Shown here: positions 63,618 to 64,000 of the stretch, piece after piece | Position numbering within the stretch: position 1 is the first letter of the stretch | Layout of the letters: every line of letters begins with the position of its first letter | Assembly (NCBI RefSeq): GCF_022374875.2 | Contig: NZ_CP092427.2 | Coordinates: forward strand, 1,426,001 to 1,490,000 | From: Mycolicibacterium rufum | GTDB lineage: Bacteria > Actinomycetota > Actinomycetes > Mycobacteriales > Mycobacteriaceae | Direction: 5' to 3' | Length of the DNA: 64,000 nucleotides | The notes under the pieces: generated by a model | Databases searched by the model: none | Told to the model about the DNA's origin: nothing | The model's input: only the letters and a program-made list of their open reading frames with translations | Made by a program: the position numbers and the translations under genes

Positions 63618-64000
63618 TTGACGACTATCGACGAGCCGGTCCGTTGCACCCAGACGCCAATTCCAGGCCTGCTCTTATGTGAGCTGCCGGTGCACCTAGA
63701 CGACCGCGGCTGGTTCAAAGAAAATTGGCAGCGGAGAAAGATGGCTGCTGCAGGATTGCCGGACTTTGCGCCTGTGCAGAACAACGTGTCTTACAACGTC
63801 AGACGTGGCACTACGCGGGGCTTTCACGCTGAGCCATGGGACAAGTATGTCTCTGTTGCGGCTGGGAAAGTTTTCGGTGCTTGGGTGGACCTGCGCGCAG
63901 GAGATACATACGGAACCATGTTCACGGCGGAAGTCGATACTTCACGAGCCGTTTTTGTGCCTCGTGGCGTCGCCAATGCGTTCCAGACCCTAGAGCCATA
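63618..64000 (+). CDS. rmlC: dTDP-4-dehydrorhamnose 3,5-epimerase-like protein (3' end outside window)
   Basis: An open frame starting with TTG at 63618 and still open at the window end (127 codons seen). It reads LPVHLDDRGWFKENWQRRKM, NNVSYNVRRGTTRGFHAEPW then DKYVSVAAGKVFGAWVDLRA, and FVPRGVANAFQTLEP, which are RmlC cupin motifs. The form RGFHAEPWDKYVSVA rather than RGLHYQ is typical of an actinobacterial subgroup sometimes fused to RmlD; whether a fusion follows cannot be seen. It lies 107 bp downstream of rmlA in the same direction. Confidence 0.88.
   Translation, partial: MTTIDEPVRCTQTPIPGLLLCELPVHLDDRGWFKENWQRRKMAAAGLPDFAPVQNNVSYNVRRGTTRGFHAEPWDKYVSVAAGKVFGAWVDLRAGDTYGTMFTAEVDTSRAVFVPRGVANAFQTLEP

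Overview
The window is a piece of a high-GC mycobacterial chromosome, most likely a non-tuberculous, rapidly growing species (Mycolicibacterium type). The left 28 kb follows the gene set known from M. tuberculosis Rv3254-Rv3277: manA, pmmA, whiB2, fbiA/fbiB, mannose-1-phosphate guanylyltransferase, wbbL, rmlD, lcp1, fadE25, purE, purK, gtrA, plus birA. Decaprenyl-linker rhamnosylation (wbbL, rmlD), arabinogalactan ligation (lcp1) and coenzyme F420 synthesis (fbiA, fbiB) are actinobacterial signatures. No tRNA, rRNA, CRISPR array, integrase or recognisable transposase was seen.

Layout. 1-18 kb: GDP-mannose and cell-wall linker genes, WhiB2 and F420 genes, interrupted by a NUDIX gene, a DUF559-type gene enclosed in 55-bp inverted repeats (9517-10503), and a GGDEF-EAL protein between wbbL and rmlD. 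18-28.6 kb: birA, a membrane methyltransferase-like gene between two hairpin repeats, fadE25, and purE and purK separated by a three-gene oxidative operon (aldehyde dehydrogenase, MFS transporter, Old Yellow Enzyme); then gtrA.

28.57-50.74 kb: a visibly less GC-rich exopolysaccharide island, almost all on the minus strand with overlapping stop/start codons. It encodes a WcaJ-like initiating transferase, Gmd and Fcl (GDP-fucose), WcaF- and WcaI-like enzymes, a second glycosyltransferase, a membrane-anchored jelly-roll-like protein, a single polypeptide joining a Wzx-like flippase to a Wzy-like polymerase, an SGNH hydrolase, two Wzz/Wzc-like proteins with decayed kinase halves, a methyltransferase and two secreted GH71-type (alpha-1,3-glucanase family) proteins, one with a YVTN beta-propeller. 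The island lies between two 107-bp direct repeats of the gtrA 3' end, so it was inserted exactly between gtrA and its former convergent neighbour at 50834.

50.8-57.7 kb: an amine-oxidase-like flavoprotein, a divergent cis-prenyltransferase homologue, a second initiating sugar transferase, a GAF protein, a CrcB pair, a YdcF-like protein and the Rv3278c-like PH-domain protein. 57.7-64 kb: a second surface-glycan locus, again less GC-rich, with a third initiating transferase, a low-molecular-weight tyrosine phosphatase, a methyltransferase-like protein, a Tat-exported beta-helix protein, rmlA and a truncated rmlC-like gene.

How they work together (inference): ManA, PmmA and the guanylyltransferase make GDP-mannose; Gmd and Fcl turn it into GDP-fucose; WcaJ and the two GT4 enzymes build a lipid-linked repeat; the Wzx-Wzy fusion exports and polymerises it; the Wzz-like pair sets chain length; acetyltransferases, the SGNH hydrolase and the GH71 proteins decorate or trim the product. 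Starts were moved from the longest reading frame wherever a ribosome binding site, a 4-bp overlap or family length indicated it.
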